The notes under the pieces were generated by a model, which was given only the letters and a program-made list of their open reading frames with translations, did not search any database and was not told the DNA's origin. This document shows, one piece after another, positions 26,225 through 36,369 of a DNA stretch of 64,000 bases. The stretch's first letter is position 1. Each line of letters begins with the position of its first letter. The position numbers and the translations under genes were made by a program. Source of the DNA: Cytophagaceae bacterium (lineage in GTDB: Bacteria > Bacteroidota > Bacteroidia > Cytophagales > Flexibacteraceae); the NCBI GenBank assembly GCA_027485575.1, contig JAIXQU010000051.1:55713-119712 (forward strand), in the 5' to 3' direction.

Positions 26225-27058
26225 TTGAACATTTTAAAAGCACTTTTTTTGCTTGTTTGTATAGCTGCCTTTTTTGCAATAATCTGGCATAGACAGATTT
26301 ATAAAGAAGATTGTTTTGGTTCCGAAAGATTCAATATTCAACCTTTTGGAGTTATTTCAGAGCCTGAAATTGAGGAAAGTTCCGGACTTTCATTTGCTCA
26401 GGATAGCTTGTTCTGGACGCATAACGATGACACAGATTCAACTTTGTATTTGATTTCGGCAAAAGGAAACCTGAAAGCAAAATGGACAATTCCTTTTGTA
26501 AACCGGGATTGGGAGGAGATTTGTGAGGATAAAACAGGGAATTTATATGTTGGAGATTTTGGAAATAATTTTCAGCTGGACCGAGATACAAAAATTATCA
26601 AACTCAATCCGAAAACGAGAAAGCCAATAGGAGAAATCAGATTTAACTATTTGGACCAAAATGGACGGAAGGTGGATTTTGATTGCGAAGCGATGGTTCA
26701 TTGGCAGGATAGTCTTTACCTGTTTACAAAAAGTAAAACAGAAAGAAAATCAAGGGTTTATGTAGTTTCAGACAAGCCGGGCATATATGCGATAAAACAA
26801 AAACAAGAGTTATCTCTTTTTGGCCTGGTAACTTCTGCCAGTTTGAGGGATGATGGCAAAGAATTGGTCCTTTTAACCTATGGAAAAATTTACTTTTACA
26901 GCATTTCAGGGTTAAATTCTGGAAGAATTCCAGAACCAGATTTTTGTTTGTCGAAATGGAATATGCGGCAATCAGAAGCCATTTGCCATTGGGGAATGGA
27001 TAGTTTATTATTGGGCAACGAACAGCGCACTTTATTTTTGATGACAAGAAGAAAATGA
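26225..27058 (+). CDS. Membrane-anchored beta-propeller-like protein, function unknown
   Basis: The frame has no ATG near its front; it is open from a TTG at 26129. I place the start at TTG 26225, where it gives [20 protein letters not shown], a single N-terminal membrane anchor. The rest looks like a small propeller: [53 protein letters not shown] and [18 protein letters not shown]. This pattern recalls SdiA-regulated or phytase-like esterase propellers, but I cannot assign an activity. The stop overlaps the aroC start as ATGA. The start is the least certain part. Confidence 0.6.
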   Translation: MNILKALFLLVCIAAFFAIIWHRQIYKEDCFGSERFNIQPFGVISEPEIEESSGLSFAQDSLFWTHNDDTDSTLYLISAKGNLKAKWTIPFVNRDWEEICEDKTGNLYVGDFGNNFQLDRDTKIIKLNPKTRKPIGEIRFNYLDQNGRKVDFDCEAMVHWQDSLYLFTKSKTERKSRVYVVSDKPGIYAIKQKQELSLFGLVTSASLRDDGKELVLLTYGKIYFYSISGLNSGRIPEPDFCLSKWNMRQSEAICHWGMDSLLLGNEQRTLFLMTRRK

Positions 27059-28131
27059 GTAATAGTTACGGTAAAGCATTCAAAATTTCTACCTTCGGAG
27101 AATCACATGGCCCCGGAATCGGAGTTGTTATTGATGGTTGTCCATCCGGGCTTGAGGTTGATTTGAGTCACATACAATATGAGCTTGACAGGCGAAAACC
27201 AGGTCAAAGTAAACTGACATCCCAAAGAAAGGAGTCGGATGAATTTCAGGTTCTTTCAGGAATTTTTGAAGGCAAGTCAACAGGAACACCCATTGCACTT
27301 TTCATCCCAAATGAAAACCAGAAGAGCCAGGATTACAACCATATATCTGACGTTTTCAGACCATCCCATGCCGATTTCACCTATCAGGAAAAATATGGAA
27401 TCAGAGACTATAGGGGAGGAGGGAGGAGTTCGGCCAGGGAAACTGCAGCAAGGGTAGCTGCCGGCGCCATTGCAAAGCAAATATTGTCAGCTCAAGGGAT
27501 CCGAATTGAGGCTTTTGTGAGCCAGGTTGGAAAAATAAAAATGCAGAAATCATACAAAGAAATTGACTTTTCTTTGACAGAAACCAACCCGGTCCGTTGT
27601 CCGGAACCCGAAATAGCGGAGAAAATGGCTCAATTGATTGATGAAATCAGACTCGAAAGAGATACCATTGGAGGGATTGTTTCCTGTGTATGCTTTGGTG
27701 TTCCCATTGGTTTGGGTGAGCCTGTTTTTGACAAGTTACATGCAGAACTTGGCAAAGCAATGCTAAGCATCAACGCAGCAAAGGGGTTTCAGATTGGACC
27801 AGGATTTGATTCGGTTGGCATGAAAGGCTCGGAACATAATGATGCGTTTTTTACTGAAAATGGGGTTGTTAAAACCAAAACCAACCATTCAGGCGGAATT
27901 CAAGGTGGAATTTCTAATGGCCAGGAGATTTATTTTGACGTTGTTTTTAAACCTGTAGCTACAATTATGCAGGACCAGCAGAGTGTTGATTTACAAGGCA
28001 ATGCAACTACTGTTTCTGGAAAAGGACGCCATGATCCTTGTGTTCTGCCAAGGGCGGTTCCTATTGTAGATGCAATGGCGGCTTTGGTTCTAGTAGATTT
28101 TTGGTTGAGGAACAGGTTGGTGAAATTATAA
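27055..28131 (+). CDS. aroC: Chorismate synthase
   Basis: AroC converts EPSP to chorismate, the last step of the shikimate pathway, using reduced FMN. The signatures are [20 protein letters not shown] near residue 14, [20 protein letters not shown] in the middle and [20 protein letters not shown] near the end. At 358 residues it is a full-length monofunctional enzyme. Its start overlaps the preceding propeller-like gene by four bases, and the SDR gene follows 25 bases later. Confidence 0.97.
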   Translation: MSNSYGKAFKISTFGESHGPGIGVVIDGCPSGLEVDLSHIQYELDRRKPGQSKLTSQRKESDEFQVLSGIFEGKSTGTPIALFIPNENQKSQDYNHISDVFRPSHADFTYQEKYGIRDYRGGGRSSARETAARVAAGAIAKQILSAQGIRIEAFVSQVGKIKMQKSYKEIDFSLTETNPVRCPEPEIAEKMAQLIDEIRLERDTIGGIVSCVCFGVPIGLGEPVFDKLHAELGKAMLSINAAKGFQIGPGFDSVGMKGSEHNDAFFTENGVVKTKTNHSGGIQGGISNGQEIYFDVVFKPVATIMQDQQSVDLQGNATTVSGKGRHDPCVLPRAVPIVDAMAALVLVDFWLRNRLVKL

Positions 28132-28156
28132 ATCTGGCTTGCAAAAACGCATTGAA

Positions 28157-28960
28157 ATGAAAGATAAGATTGTTTTAATAACTGGTGGAACTTCTGGAAT
28201 CGGACTTGCCTTGGCGAAAGAATTTGGAAGGCAAGGTTGTAGAATCAGTATTACCGGAAGAGATTCTGACAGACTGGAAATTGCCCACAATGAATTGAAA
28301 GACCTTGGTATAGAATGCCTTGGTATTCAGGCCGATGCCTCTTTGGAAACCGACCAGCGCAAAGCAGTTGCACAAACCATCAACAGATATGGAAGTTTGG
28401 ATGTGCTTATCAACAACGCAGGCATTTCCATGAGGGCTATGTTTAAGGACGTTGATTTAGAGGTTATCCGGAAGGTAATGGAAATCAATTTTTTTGGAAC
28501 TGTCTATGCCACAAAAGCTGCATTGCCTTATATTTTGAAAAGCAAAGGAAGTATAGTGGGTATTTCTTCCATCGCAGGCTACAAAGGTTTGCCTGGACGA
28601 ACAGGGTATTCAGCTTCCAAATTTGCGATGATGGGTTTTTTAGAATCTCTCGAAATCGAGCTGCTGAAGAAAAATGTGCACGTATTAATCGCAAGTCCAG
28701 GGTTTACCTCATCCAGAATAAGAGAAAACTCTTTGACAAAAGATGGAGCTCCTCAAGGCGTTTCACCCAGACTGGAAGAGAAAATGATGACATCTGAAGA
28801 GGTGGCTTCCATCATTTACCAGGCAGTAAAATCGAGAAAGAGAACCGTAATTATGACCGGACAGGGTAAATTAACGGTTTGGTTAAATAAGTTTTTTCCA
28901 GAATGGGTCAATAAACTGGTTTATAACACAATGGCGAAAGAGCCGGATTCAGGATTGTAA
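28157..28960 (+). CDS. Short-chain dehydrogenase/reductase
   Basis: A classical SDR of 267 residues. The cofactor loop TGGTSGIGLALAKEFG starts at residue 9, NNAGISMRAMF is present, and the catalytic Ser and Tyr-Lys lie in GISSIAGYKGLPGRTG and YSASK. The C-terminal KKNVHVLIASPGFTSSRIRE resembles the DHRS7-type group, which acts on lipids or steroids, but the substrate is unknown. I start at ATG 28157; a TTG at 28139 extends the frame by six residues without improving it. It follows aroC closely. Confidence 0.88.
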   Translation: MKDKIVLITGGTSGIGLALAKEFGRQGCRISITGRDSDRLEIAHNELKDLGIECLGIQADASLETDQRKAVAQTINRYGSLDVLINNAGISMRAMFKDVDLEVIRKVMEINFFGTVYATKAALPYILKSKGSIVGISSIAGYKGLPGRTGYSASKFAMMGFLESLEIELLKKNVHVLIASPGFTSSRIRENSLTKDGAPQGVSPRLEEKMMTSEEVASIIYQAVKSRKRTVIMTGQGKLTVWLNKFFPEWVNKLVYNTMAKEPDSGL

Positions 28961-28967
28961 TGGAATG

Positions 28968-29924
28968 TTATCTGGGTTTTTCCAATAGCAACCTTTCGTT
29001 TATTTCAGATTGCAGCCTTTCCTTTTGATCAATTTGTAGTTCGAATTCATCACCATAATTTACGTTCGGTGAATGTGAATTAAATACCCAAAAATGGTTC
29101 AACATCTCATTGGTCTTTTGTTCTTCCTTAGGAAAAAACTGGTGGGAAAACTGTTCCCAGATGTATTCGATGGCTTCTTTGTTTGGGTGAATTAAGTCTT
29201 TCTCAAAGAATCTGTAATCTCTTAACTCATCAATAACCAATTCATAAGCAGGGAAATAGAAAACAAAATCAAATCTATTTCTTAATTTTTCTATGGCCAA
29301 TCGCAATGTAGATTTGCTTATCGTGTTTCCTTCGAGGGTATCTCTGGTATGCCTCACCGGACTTAGGGTAAGGATAATTTTTAAATCCGGATTTTTTATC
29401 TTTAAAGTTTCAATTCGCATTTCCCAAATCCCGACCAATTCTTCAACTTCTGATATTTTTTTCCGGAAATTTTCCTGGGGAATTTTGTGGCATTTGCCAA
29501 CCATTCCCAGAGTTTTGTGCTGATACCAAAATGAGGTTCCCCATGTAAATATCAACCAGTTAGAATCATATAACCTGTTTTTGGTCAGGTCAACAGCTGT
29601 TGATATTTTCTCACTTAATTCCTGGTTGCTTTTACCGGCAAATGGAGCTCCAAGCCAAAAATTTTGCCAAACACCATTTCTTTCAAAATTCATTTCAACC
29701 AGTTCTTCATAAGTACTGAAAAGCACTTTTTCAAGAACCAAAGGATGAAAAATTACGCCGAAGGGATTAATAAGTGCCTGATATTCATATTTTTGAATAA
29801 AGGGAGTCATGGATTCTACAAAACAGGAACCCATCCAGAGCATTTTCTCCTTTCTGAAAATACTCTTCTTACAAGGCAAGGAGGATACCCTTGTCGCTCT
29901 GAAAAGGGGATGTTCATTCGCCAT
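28968..29924 (-). CDS. GSCFA domain protein
   Basis: A 318-residue protein with the family-naming motif as MLWMGSCFVESMTPF near residue 30. It also has FGVIFHPLVLEK, LIFTWGTSFWYQH and LTLSPVRHTRD, which mark the GSCFA family, an SGNH-like hydrolase group common in Bacteroidota. LIHPNKEAIEYIWEQF near the C-terminus could supply the Asp/His-like residues of an SGNH triad. No signal peptide is seen. It overlaps gldD by 11 bases, so co-expression with the gliding/type IX gene is likely. The substrate is unknown. Confidence 0.87.
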   Translation of the reverse strand: MANEHPLFRATRVSSLPCKKSIFRKEKMLWMGSCFVESMTPFIQKYEYQALINPFGVIFHPLVLEKVLFSTYEELVEMNFERNGVWQNFWLGAPFAGKSNQELSEKISTAVDLTKNRLYDSNWLIFTWGTSFWYQHKTLGMVGKCHKIPQENFRKKISEVEELVGIWEMRIETLKIKNPDLKIILTLSPVRHTRDTLEGNTISKSTLRLAIEKLRNRFDFVFYFPAYELVIDELRDYRFFEKDLIHPNKEAIEYIWEQFSHQFFPKEEQKTNEMLNHFWVFNSHSPNVNYGDEFELQIDQKERLQSEINERLLLEKPR

Positions 29925-30525
29925 TTTTCCACTTTAAAGTATTGAGCAAATGGAGCATATCCTGGCTGATATATTTAATGGCCGGCGCCAATGAATCATT
30001 CGATGTAGCGGTTTTGAAATATAAGGCTCCTCTCAAAAAGTTTTTACTGCTATCTGTGGTGTAAAATTGGAATTGGGTTGGTACCTGACCTGTAAGCGAG
30101 AAAACAAATGCTTCCTGGCCCTGGGCAGTTTTCATTTTTGTCTCTTCGATTCCATATGCCTTCACGTTGTGTTTGTTAATCAACGTTCTCGAATCCTCAA
30201 TGTACTCGTTTAAGATTTGTAAATTATTTCCAAGGTCTTTGTATGTCAGTTGTACCTCTGCATTAAGTGCGGGATATTTAATGTTTACCCAATGCGGTTC
30301 GGCCAATCGACTGGAGTCATTATAAGCTATGGCTTGATCGGAGATCTCAAATAGAAAGGGATGACCCTGGTCATACAAGAAATATTTGGGTTTAGGTAAA
30401 TCAAATCTTGGGTATCCCCTTTCCTTTGGTTGGAAGGTTTCTGAGCAGGAAAAAAATTGAAAAGAAAACAAAAGACTATAAAAAAAGCCCTTCATAAATT
30501 TTTTTACTCTTTTAGATAAAGTCAT
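29914..30525 (-). CDS. gldD: Gliding motility lipoprotein GldD
   Basis: GldD is an envelope lipoprotein needed for gliding and linked to type IX secretion in Flavobacterium. The N-terminal signal ends in FQFFSCSETFQPKERGYPRF; the cysteine after FFS is the likely lipidation site and KERGYPRFDLPKPKY is the GldD hallmark. WVNIKYPALNAEVQLTYKDL follows as in the family. At 203 residues it is typical. An alternative start at the second Met (MKGFFYS) would fit the signal peptide better. Its presence agrees with the two secreted proteins at 9-12 kb that carry type IX sorting domains. Confidence 0.88.
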   Translation of the reverse strand: MTLSKRVKKFMKGFFYSLLFSFQFFSCSETFQPKERGYPRFDLPKPKYFLYDQGHPFLFEISDQAIAYNDSSRLAEPHWVNIKYPALNAEVQLTYKDLGNNLQILNEYIEDSRTLINKHNVKAYGIEETKMKTAQGQEAFVFSLTGQVPTQFQFYTTDSSKNFLRGALYFKTATSNDSLAPAIKYISQDMLHLLNTLKWKNGE

Positions 30526-30552
30526 ATCCCAAATCTTATGTTGTTTTGTGGT

Positions 30553-30569
30553 CCCAAATATGGTTTGGG
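30553..30569. promoter_or_regulatory. Inverted repeat between gldD and pdxA
   Basis: CCCAAA (30553-30558) and TTTGGG (30564-30569) flank a five-base centre in the 62-base divergent region. The right arm lies 18 bases before the pdxA ATG. It could be an operator or part of overlapping promoters, but no perfect TAnnTTTG element is present on either strand. Confidence 0.35.
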
Positions 30570-30587
30570 AAAGGCTAAAGATACACC

Positions 30588-31628
30588 ATGTCAGAAACTA
30601 AAATTCAAAATACAGGTTTTCCTCCGGTTCTTGGAATCACTTTTGGAGACGTAAATGGAATTGGTCCCGAAATAATTATTCGGATTTTGGAAGATAGTAG
30701 AATTTTAAAGCATTGTACGCTAGTGCTTTATGGACATCATAAAATCATAAACCAATACAGAAAGCTATTTGCAGCGGAAGAATTTCAAATTATTCCATGC
30801 AAAACTGCTGGCCAGGCAGCCCCAAGAAAAATCAACATGATTAACTGTTGGGATCAGGATTATGAAATAAAACCAGGTCAATCTGACCCTGCGGCTGGGA
30901 TGTTTGCATTTCAGGCATTGCAGAAAGCAACAGAAGATTTAAAGTCAGGTCAGATTCAGGGTTTGATTACTGCGCCTATTACCAAAGCCAATATGCCAGA
31001 ACAGGAATTTCCATTTCCCGGGCATACTGAATTTTTTGCCAAGGCAGCCGGGGTAGGAGAGAGTCTTATGTTCATGGTTCATGAAGATCTGAAGATTGCT
31101 CTTTCCACTGCTCATTTACCTTTAGAGCGGGTATCAGGTATTCTCACCAGAAATCTTATCTTTAACAAGCTCAACCAACTGGAGAAATCTTTGATAAAGG
31201 ATTTTGATATTCCAAAGCCAAAGATTGCTGTGCTTGGATTTAATCCGCATGCAGGTGAAAATGGCAAATTGGGAAAAGAGGAAGATGCGGTGATTGGACC
31301 TGTTGTCAGAGAATGGCGGGATAAAGGAAAATTTGTTTACGGTCCTTTTCCATCGGATGGTTTTTTTGCATCAGGTCAATATAAAAAATTTGATGCCATT
31401 CTGGCCATGTACCACGATCAGGGTTTGATTCCTTTTAAAATTATAGCAGGTATGGAAGGGGTAAATTTTTCTGCCGGTCTTCCTTTTATCCGTGTATCAC
31501 CAGATCACGGTACAGCATATGATATTGCGGGAAAAGGCATCGCAAGTGCAGAATCTATTCGGGCAGCTATCTTTTTCGCTCTTGATTTGATCCAGATCAA
31601 GGAAGAAAAAGTAGTGAAGGTTATTTAA
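30588..31628 (+). CDS. pdxA: 4-hydroxythreonine-4-phosphate dehydrogenase
   Basis: PdxA oxidises 4-phosphohydroxy-L-threonine in the DXP-dependent vitamin B6 pathway. ITFGDVNGIGPEIIIRIL is the N-terminal signature. The metal-binding histidines are expected in FPGHTEFFAKA, AMYHDQGLIPFKI and RVSPDHGTAYDIAGKG. LITAPITKANM is also typical. At 346 residues it is full length. It is divergent from gldD and converges on the small secreted protein gene that ends 7 bases later. Confidence 0.95.
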   Translation: MSETKIQNTGFPPVLGITFGDVNGIGPEIIIRILEDSRILKHCTLVLYGHHKIINQYRKLFAAEEFQIIPCKTAGQAAPRKINMINCWDQDYEIKPGQSDPAAGMFAFQALQKATEDLKSGQIQGLITAPITKANMPEQEFPFPGHTEFFAKAAGVGESLMFMVHEDLKIALSTAHLPLERVSGILTRNLIFNKLNQLEKSLIKDFDIPKPKIAVLGFNPHAGENGKLGKEEDAVIGPVVREWRDKGKFVYGPFPSDGFFASGQYKKFDAILAMYHDQGLIPFKIIAGMEGVNFSAGLPFIRVSPDHGTAYDIAGKGIASAESIRAAIFFALDLIQIKEEKVVKVI

Positions 31629-31634
31629 CTAAAG

Positions 31635-32072
31635 CTATCTCCAGGCTCCTGAGGATGAGTTGATAAGGTCAGCTTTGTTGATCGAAAGCTCGTTGGTGTA
31701 AATGGGTTTCCCCGTTTTGCTGTAAATGGTTAATTCTGTGGGTAATATTTCCTTTTTCTTTAAAAATTCTTTCAAGGAACCAACAGGAAGTCGCAACAAA
31801 ATATCCTGCCCATTTTCTTCACTTACATAGTAATCTTTTTCATTTACCTGCACCTGAACTGGTTTTCTTATGGCTTCGTTTTTTAGTTCAATATAAGATA
31901 TACAATCTGCCATCCTGACATCCACCTCAAAATTTAAAGTTCCATCATCCTTGTCCCGGCTATATTCTGTAAGCGAAAGTTTTGGTGGTTTTCTTCCTAC
32001 AGTTTGAGCAAATCCTGAAAATTGAATGCCAATTGAAGCAATAATCAAAGCAGTAAAAATTGCCTTTTTCAT
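31635..32072 (-). CDS. Small secreted protein of unknown function
   Basis: A 145-residue protein with a clear signal peptide (MKKAIFTALIIASIGIQFSGFAQ) and a mature part of about 120 residues rich in charged residues and beta-forming segments. One cysteine (MADCISYIEL) is visible. It has no type IX sorting domain, so a periplasmic location is likely. I do not recognise a family. It is alone on its strand, 255 bases after the histidine kinase gene, and that gap shows no other gene. Confidence 0.65.
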   Translation of the reverse strand: MKKAIFTALIIASIGIQFSGFAQTVGRKPPKLSLTEYSRDKDDGTLNFEVDVRMADCISYIELKNEAIRKPVQVQVNEKDYYVSEENGQDILLRLPVGSLKEFLKKKEILPTELTIYSKTGKPIYTNELSINKADLINSSSGAWR

Positions 32073-32327
32073 AGTAAAAAATTTGATAGTATTAAATTTC
32101 TGAACTGAATACGGGCCAACAGGTCCTGTATTCGATTACAAATGTAGATTGGAAATGACTTTAAATTCTTATTGAAAATGGAGGGAAACTTGCATCATAA
32201 TGGTTTACCCCATTTCCCACAAAACACAGTGGTTTTTAATAAGAATGGTATTTTTACAAAAGCCGTTTTTTTAAGATTTTTAAGTCCCTCCCCAATTATT
32301 TTAACAAATAATTCCGGTTTTCTTTCA

Positions 32328-35264
32328 TTAAGCCCGGTTTGGTTTGCCGTTCGTAATGTCTGACCTGTTGGGTTTGGTTTTTTCAATAAAAGTGAGATAA
32401 AACCCAAGTCCATTGCTTGTTTTTACTTCCATTTGGGCACCCAGTTGTGAAGCTAATGCTTGTACAAGGTTCATTCCCAAAGACTTAAAGTCAGAAAAGT
32501 TGGTATTTTGGGGCATACCAATTCCATCATCCTGCATTTCGAGATGAAACTGGTTTTCCCTTTTAGAAAAATTTATTTGGATAGTTCCCTTATCTTTCCC
32601 AACAAAGGCATGTTTACAGGCATTGGAAATAATTTCATTGATGAGCAAGCCGCAAGGAACTGCGGAATTTATATCCAAATAGACATTGTCAATGTTAGTA
32701 ATGATTTGAATATCAGCTCTCCTGGAATTATAACTATACAATAAAGTTCTGGTCAGTTCTTTTATGTAGGACTCCATCTCAACTTTGGCCAGCGCTTTGG
32801 ATTGATATAGTTTTTCATGGATTAAAGCCATGGATTTTATTCTGCTCTGGCTATCCTTGAAAACATTAATCAAAGCGGGATCCTTTATATAACCGGTTTG
32901 TAATTGCAGCAAACTGGAAATCACAGCCATGTTATTTTTAACCCTGTGGTGTATTTCCTGGATCAGAATTTCTTTTTCATGAAGCGCCTGGATGATCTGA
33001 TCCTCAGAAGTTTTCCGAAGGGTTACATCTGCAATTCTGAGCAACATAAGATTTTTGCCGTCCTGAAAAAATACAGTAGCGGCAAGGCTTCCCCATATCA
33101 CTGTATTTTCCTCGGTGACAATCTCAACTTCACTGGTTGGGTTTCCTTTTTCAAATTTTTTGATAAAAGTGGTCCAGAAATTCTTTTTTGAATCAGAATT
33201 AATTGAGATAGAACTGAGATGATTTCCGATAAAGGATGTTTTTTCTTTTGTTTTTAACAGACTGACTGCCTTTTGATTACAGTCTAATATTTTTAAAGTG
33301 TTAAAATCAATAATAAACAAGGCATCTTCAACTCTGTTAAAGATTTCCTGTAGCATTTCTTCACTTTTTCTGATTTTTTCTTCCTGCTTTTTTTGGTTGG
33401 TTATGTCTGTCACAACACCTAAAATACTGATGTTCCCATCTGCATCCAATAGAGGTTTTTTGGTGACTACGTAATGCGATCCTTCACCCGTAATTGGGTT
33501 TAAGGTAAACTCTTCCAGACTTTTGGTTTCACTTGAGTGGATTACTTCTTTATCTGTGCGCTCAAAGTGTTTCCAATCCTCTTCATCCCAGTGAAGCTCT
33601 TTATCTGTCTTGCCGATAATGGATTCAACCTGGGTCTTATAATATTCTGCAAAAGCTTTATTAACGAGAAGAAACTTCCCGTTATAGTCTTTTACAAAAA
33701 TTATGTTTGGGTCAGTATCTAAAATATGGCGAAGGTATTCTCTTTGCGTAATTAGTTCGTTTTCAGCATTTACCCTGTCTGTTATATCCACACCTACACA
33801 CAGTATACTCAATTCATTCCCTTGAGAAACAAAGGGTGTTCTTGTGATTTGAAAAAGGTGCATTTTTTTAGATTCTTTATTAAAAATGGCCTCTTCCGTT
33901 GTTTTTGTTTTCAGGGTTTTAAATATCTGTTCATCCAGCTTATAAATTTCTTCATATCGCCATTTGTAGGTTTTGAAATATTCATTGCTGTTTTCAATAA
34001 ACTCACTCACTGAAGTTCCAAAAAAAGCAGCAACCGACTTATTGGCCATTAGCACTTTCCCTGTCTGGTCTTTCACATAAATTAAATTGGGATCGACATC
34101 CAGAATTTGCCTTAAAGATTCTCTTTGATAATGGGCCTCGAGTTGGGCATTTTTTTGATCGGATACATTTTGAGCAATTTTCATCACCGATTTTATTTGG
34201 CCCTTTGAATCCGGAACCGGTGTTATCAAAATCGAAAATGTTTTTTGCTTGAATTTAAGTTCAAATTGTTCACTTATGCCTTCAAATCCCTGGACCAGGC
34301 TTTCTTTTATAAAATCACCATAGTTTTGGCCATATTGGGATAAAATGCTTTTGCCTTGTTCGGGCGTAAATGTTTCTAAGTCAGTTTCATATTCTACCCC
34401 ATCCGTAAAAATTATATTTAAATCCTTGTCTACGACTGAAATGTTTCCGTTGGGAAAATTTTTGGCCATGACTTTAAAACTCAGTTCATTTTCAATTTGC
34501 TTCTTTTCTGAGATTCGATATTCAGATTCGTCCTTAATTGATAATAAGAGAATTTTTGAGCCATTTTTTCCTTGCAATTCATTTCTATATATCTTTACAT
34601 AGGTAGGATTGGGCCCGGAGCGAAGAACCTGAAATTGAGTATCTTTTTTTAGGGGAATCGAAAACGAATGCTTTATGGAAAAAGGAAAGGAAGGATCCCA
34701 GTTGCCTGGATTTCCCAATCTTGTAATTTCTTCTGACAAGGTTTCAGGGGTAAGGTCAAAAATTCTATAGAATTCCGGATTGGCTTTGAAATCCAGTTTT
34801 TCCATATCAACCACAAGAAGACCTTCATGGCTTTGTTCAAAAAGAAGGTCCAGAAGATTTGAATACCTTTGAGCCTTTTTAAATGCCAGGTTTTCGGCTG
34901 TAATGTCTACATAGGTCAGAACCAAAAAAGGGATATTTCCTTCGGTATCCTTCAGTGGCTGGTAGCAGAATTTTGCAGAATACGTGTATCCGGGTTTTAT
35001 TCCTGTCAGGAGTTTTTGGCCTGTCACCATTTCACCTTGAAACGCTGACTTAAGATTAGCAAGGGTTTTTTCCAGGTTTTCGGGTTGTACCAAATTTAGA
35101 AAACTTTCCCCCTTTTTAGGTGGTTTTTTTCTTAAAAATACGAGTTGTTCAGCGGCTACCTGGTTAAATTCCAGAATATTGAACTCTTTATCTACCACAA
35201 AAACAGAATGCAGTGGATTGTCAATAAATGCTTTAAACAGGGTTTCTGCTTGAATATTATGCAT
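32328..35264 (-). CDS. Soluble multi-PAS sensor histidine kinase (HisKA_2 type)
   Basis: A 978-residue protein without signal peptide or membrane segment. Six PAS-type modules cover residues 1 to about 755, each beginning with a segment such as NPLHSVFVVDKEFNILEFNQ or DTDPNIIFVKDYNGKFLLVN; the fourth and fifth are especially alike and probably arose by duplication. The kinase core begins near 770 with EIHHRVKNNMAVISSLLQLQ (phospho-acceptor His in the HisKA_2/HWE style) and has NEIISNACKHAF and DDGIGMP of the ATPase domain. No response regulator gene is adjacent. The signal sensed is unknown. Confidence 0.9.
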   Translation of the reverse strand: MHNIQAETLFKAFIDNPLHSVFVVDKEFNILEFNQVAAEQLVFLRKKPPKKGESFLNLVQPENLEKTLANLKSAFQGEMVTGQKLLTGIKPGYTYSAKFCYQPLKDTEGNIPFLVLTYVDITAENLAFKKAQRYSNLLDLLFEQSHEGLLVVDMEKLDFKANPEFYRIFDLTPETLSEEITRLGNPGNWDPSFPFSIKHSFSIPLKKDTQFQVLRSGPNPTYVKIYRNELQGKNGSKILLLSIKDESEYRISEKKQIENELSFKVMAKNFPNGNISVVDKDLNIIFTDGVEYETDLETFTPEQGKSILSQYGQNYGDFIKESLVQGFEGISEQFELKFKQKTFSILITPVPDSKGQIKSVMKIAQNVSDQKNAQLEAHYQRESLRQILDVDPNLIYVKDQTGKVLMANKSVAAFFGTSVSEFIENSNEYFKTYKWRYEEIYKLDEQIFKTLKTKTTEEAIFNKESKKMHLFQITRTPFVSQGNELSILCVGVDITDRVNAENELITQREYLRHILDTDPNIIFVKDYNGKFLLVNKAFAEYYKTQVESIIGKTDKELHWDEEDWKHFERTDKEVIHSSETKSLEEFTLNPITGEGSHYVVTKKPLLDADGNISILGVVTDITNQKKQEEKIRKSEEMLQEIFNRVEDALFIIDFNTLKILDCNQKAVSLLKTKEKTSFIGNHLSSISINSDSKKNFWTTFIKKFEKGNPTSEVEIVTEENTVIWGSLAATVFFQDGKNLMLLRIADVTLRKTSEDQIIQALHEKEILIQEIHHRVKNNMAVISSLLQLQTGYIKDPALINVFKDSQSRIKSMALIHEKLYQSKALAKVEMESYIKELTRTLLYSYNSRRADIQIITNIDNVYLDINSAVPCGLLINEIISNACKHAFVGKDKGTIQINFSKRENQFHLEMQDDGIGMPQNTNFSDFKSLGMNLVQALASQLGAQMEVKTSNGLGFYLTFIEKTKPNRSDITNGKPNRA

Positions 35265-35435
35265 TTCCAGATTGAGGATTCTCTATTAAAACAACCAATT
35301 TCATAGCCGTACAGGTACAATATTTATTTTTTTCCTTTCAATTGAAAATCTCTTCAAAAAAAAACTTGTTTTGAGCACAGTTTCAATGTGATAGATTGTA
35401 GAAATTAAGTCCATTTTTACTCGAAATACTGGAAT

Positions 35436-36344
35436 ATGACAAAACCCACGCTTTTGGTCCTGGCGGCAGGAATGGGAAGCCGATATGGTGGCCTGAAACA
35501 AATGGATGGATTGGGGCCATCAGGTGAGGTTCTTCTCGAATACTCTATTTTCGATGCTTTTAAGGCTGGATTTGGAAAAGTTGTTTTTATCATCCGAAAA
35601 GAAATTGAAAAAGCATTTTTGGAAGCGGTGGTGAAAAGATTGCCTGATGGTATGCCTGTTGACTTCGCGTTTCAGGAGGTGAACAAACTTCCTTCCGGAT
35701 TCACTCCTCCGGAGGGCCGGACAAAACCCTGGGGAACGGCCCATGCCCTTTGGTGCGCCAGAGAAGTGGTCAATGAAAATTTTGCTATCTTGAATGCAGA
35801 CGATTTTTATGGATTTTCAGGATTTCAGAAATTGGTTTCCTTTTTTGAAAAGAATGGCAATCAACCGGGTAATTTCGGGGCTTTAATTGGATTCAGACTT
35901 GGAAAAACCCTTTCTGAATCTGGTTCTGTGGCCAGAGGAATTTGCGTTCAGGACGCAAATGGCTTGCTCACTTCTATTGAAGAGAAAGCTGATATTCAGT
36001 TTGTTGAAGGCAAGCTAAGGTGTGATGTAGCCCAGAATCCCATCGACCTTACTGGCGATGAACTGGTTTCTATGAACTTTTGGGGATTCTCTCCCGAAAT
36101 TTTTAAATTGATAGATAACTGTTTGGAGCCCTGGCTAAAAATCAATGGATATGACTTGAAGTCCGAATTTCTTCTGCCAAGTACAATTGGTGAGTTGGTT
36201 TCCAGAAACGATTTGAAAATCCAGGTTTTAGACTCCGATGATGAGTGGATAGGGGTAACTTATGCAGCTGATAAAGAAAGAACCAAAGCAAGACTTCTGA
36301 GCTTAACCCAGCAGGAAAAATATCCCCAAAAACTTTGGAACTAA
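35436..36344 (+). CDS. Sugar-phosphate nucleotidyltransferase family protein
   Basis: A 302-residue GT-A-like nucleotidyltransferase. The N-terminal LVLAAGMGSRYGGLKQMDGL is the nucleotide-binding loop, GTAHALWCAREVV recognises the nucleotide, and ILNADDFYG carries the metal-binding Asp. The length and the GSRYGGLKQ loop suggest a group of uncharacterised NTP_transferase proteins rather than RmlA or GalU. It could feed activated sugars to the polysaccharide clusters further right, which is inference only. It converges on rlmN with 25 bases between them. Confidence 0.82.
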   Translation: MTKPTLLVLAAGMGSRYGGLKQMDGLGPSGEVLLEYSIFDAFKAGFGKVVFIIRKEIEKAFLEAVVKRLPDGMPVDFAFQEVNKLPSGFTPPEGRTKPWGTAHALWCAREVVNENFAILNADDFYGFSGFQKLVSFFEKNGNQPGNFGALIGFRLGKTLSESGSVARGICVQDANGLLTSIEEKADIQFVEGKLRCDVAQNPIDLTGDELVSMNFWGFSPEIFKLIDNCLEPWLKINGYDLKSEFLLPSTIGELVSRNDLKIQVLDSDDEWIGVTYAADKERTKARLLSLTQQEKYPQKLWN

Positions 36345-36369
36345 CCAGGAAGGTATTCTATTTTTCTAT

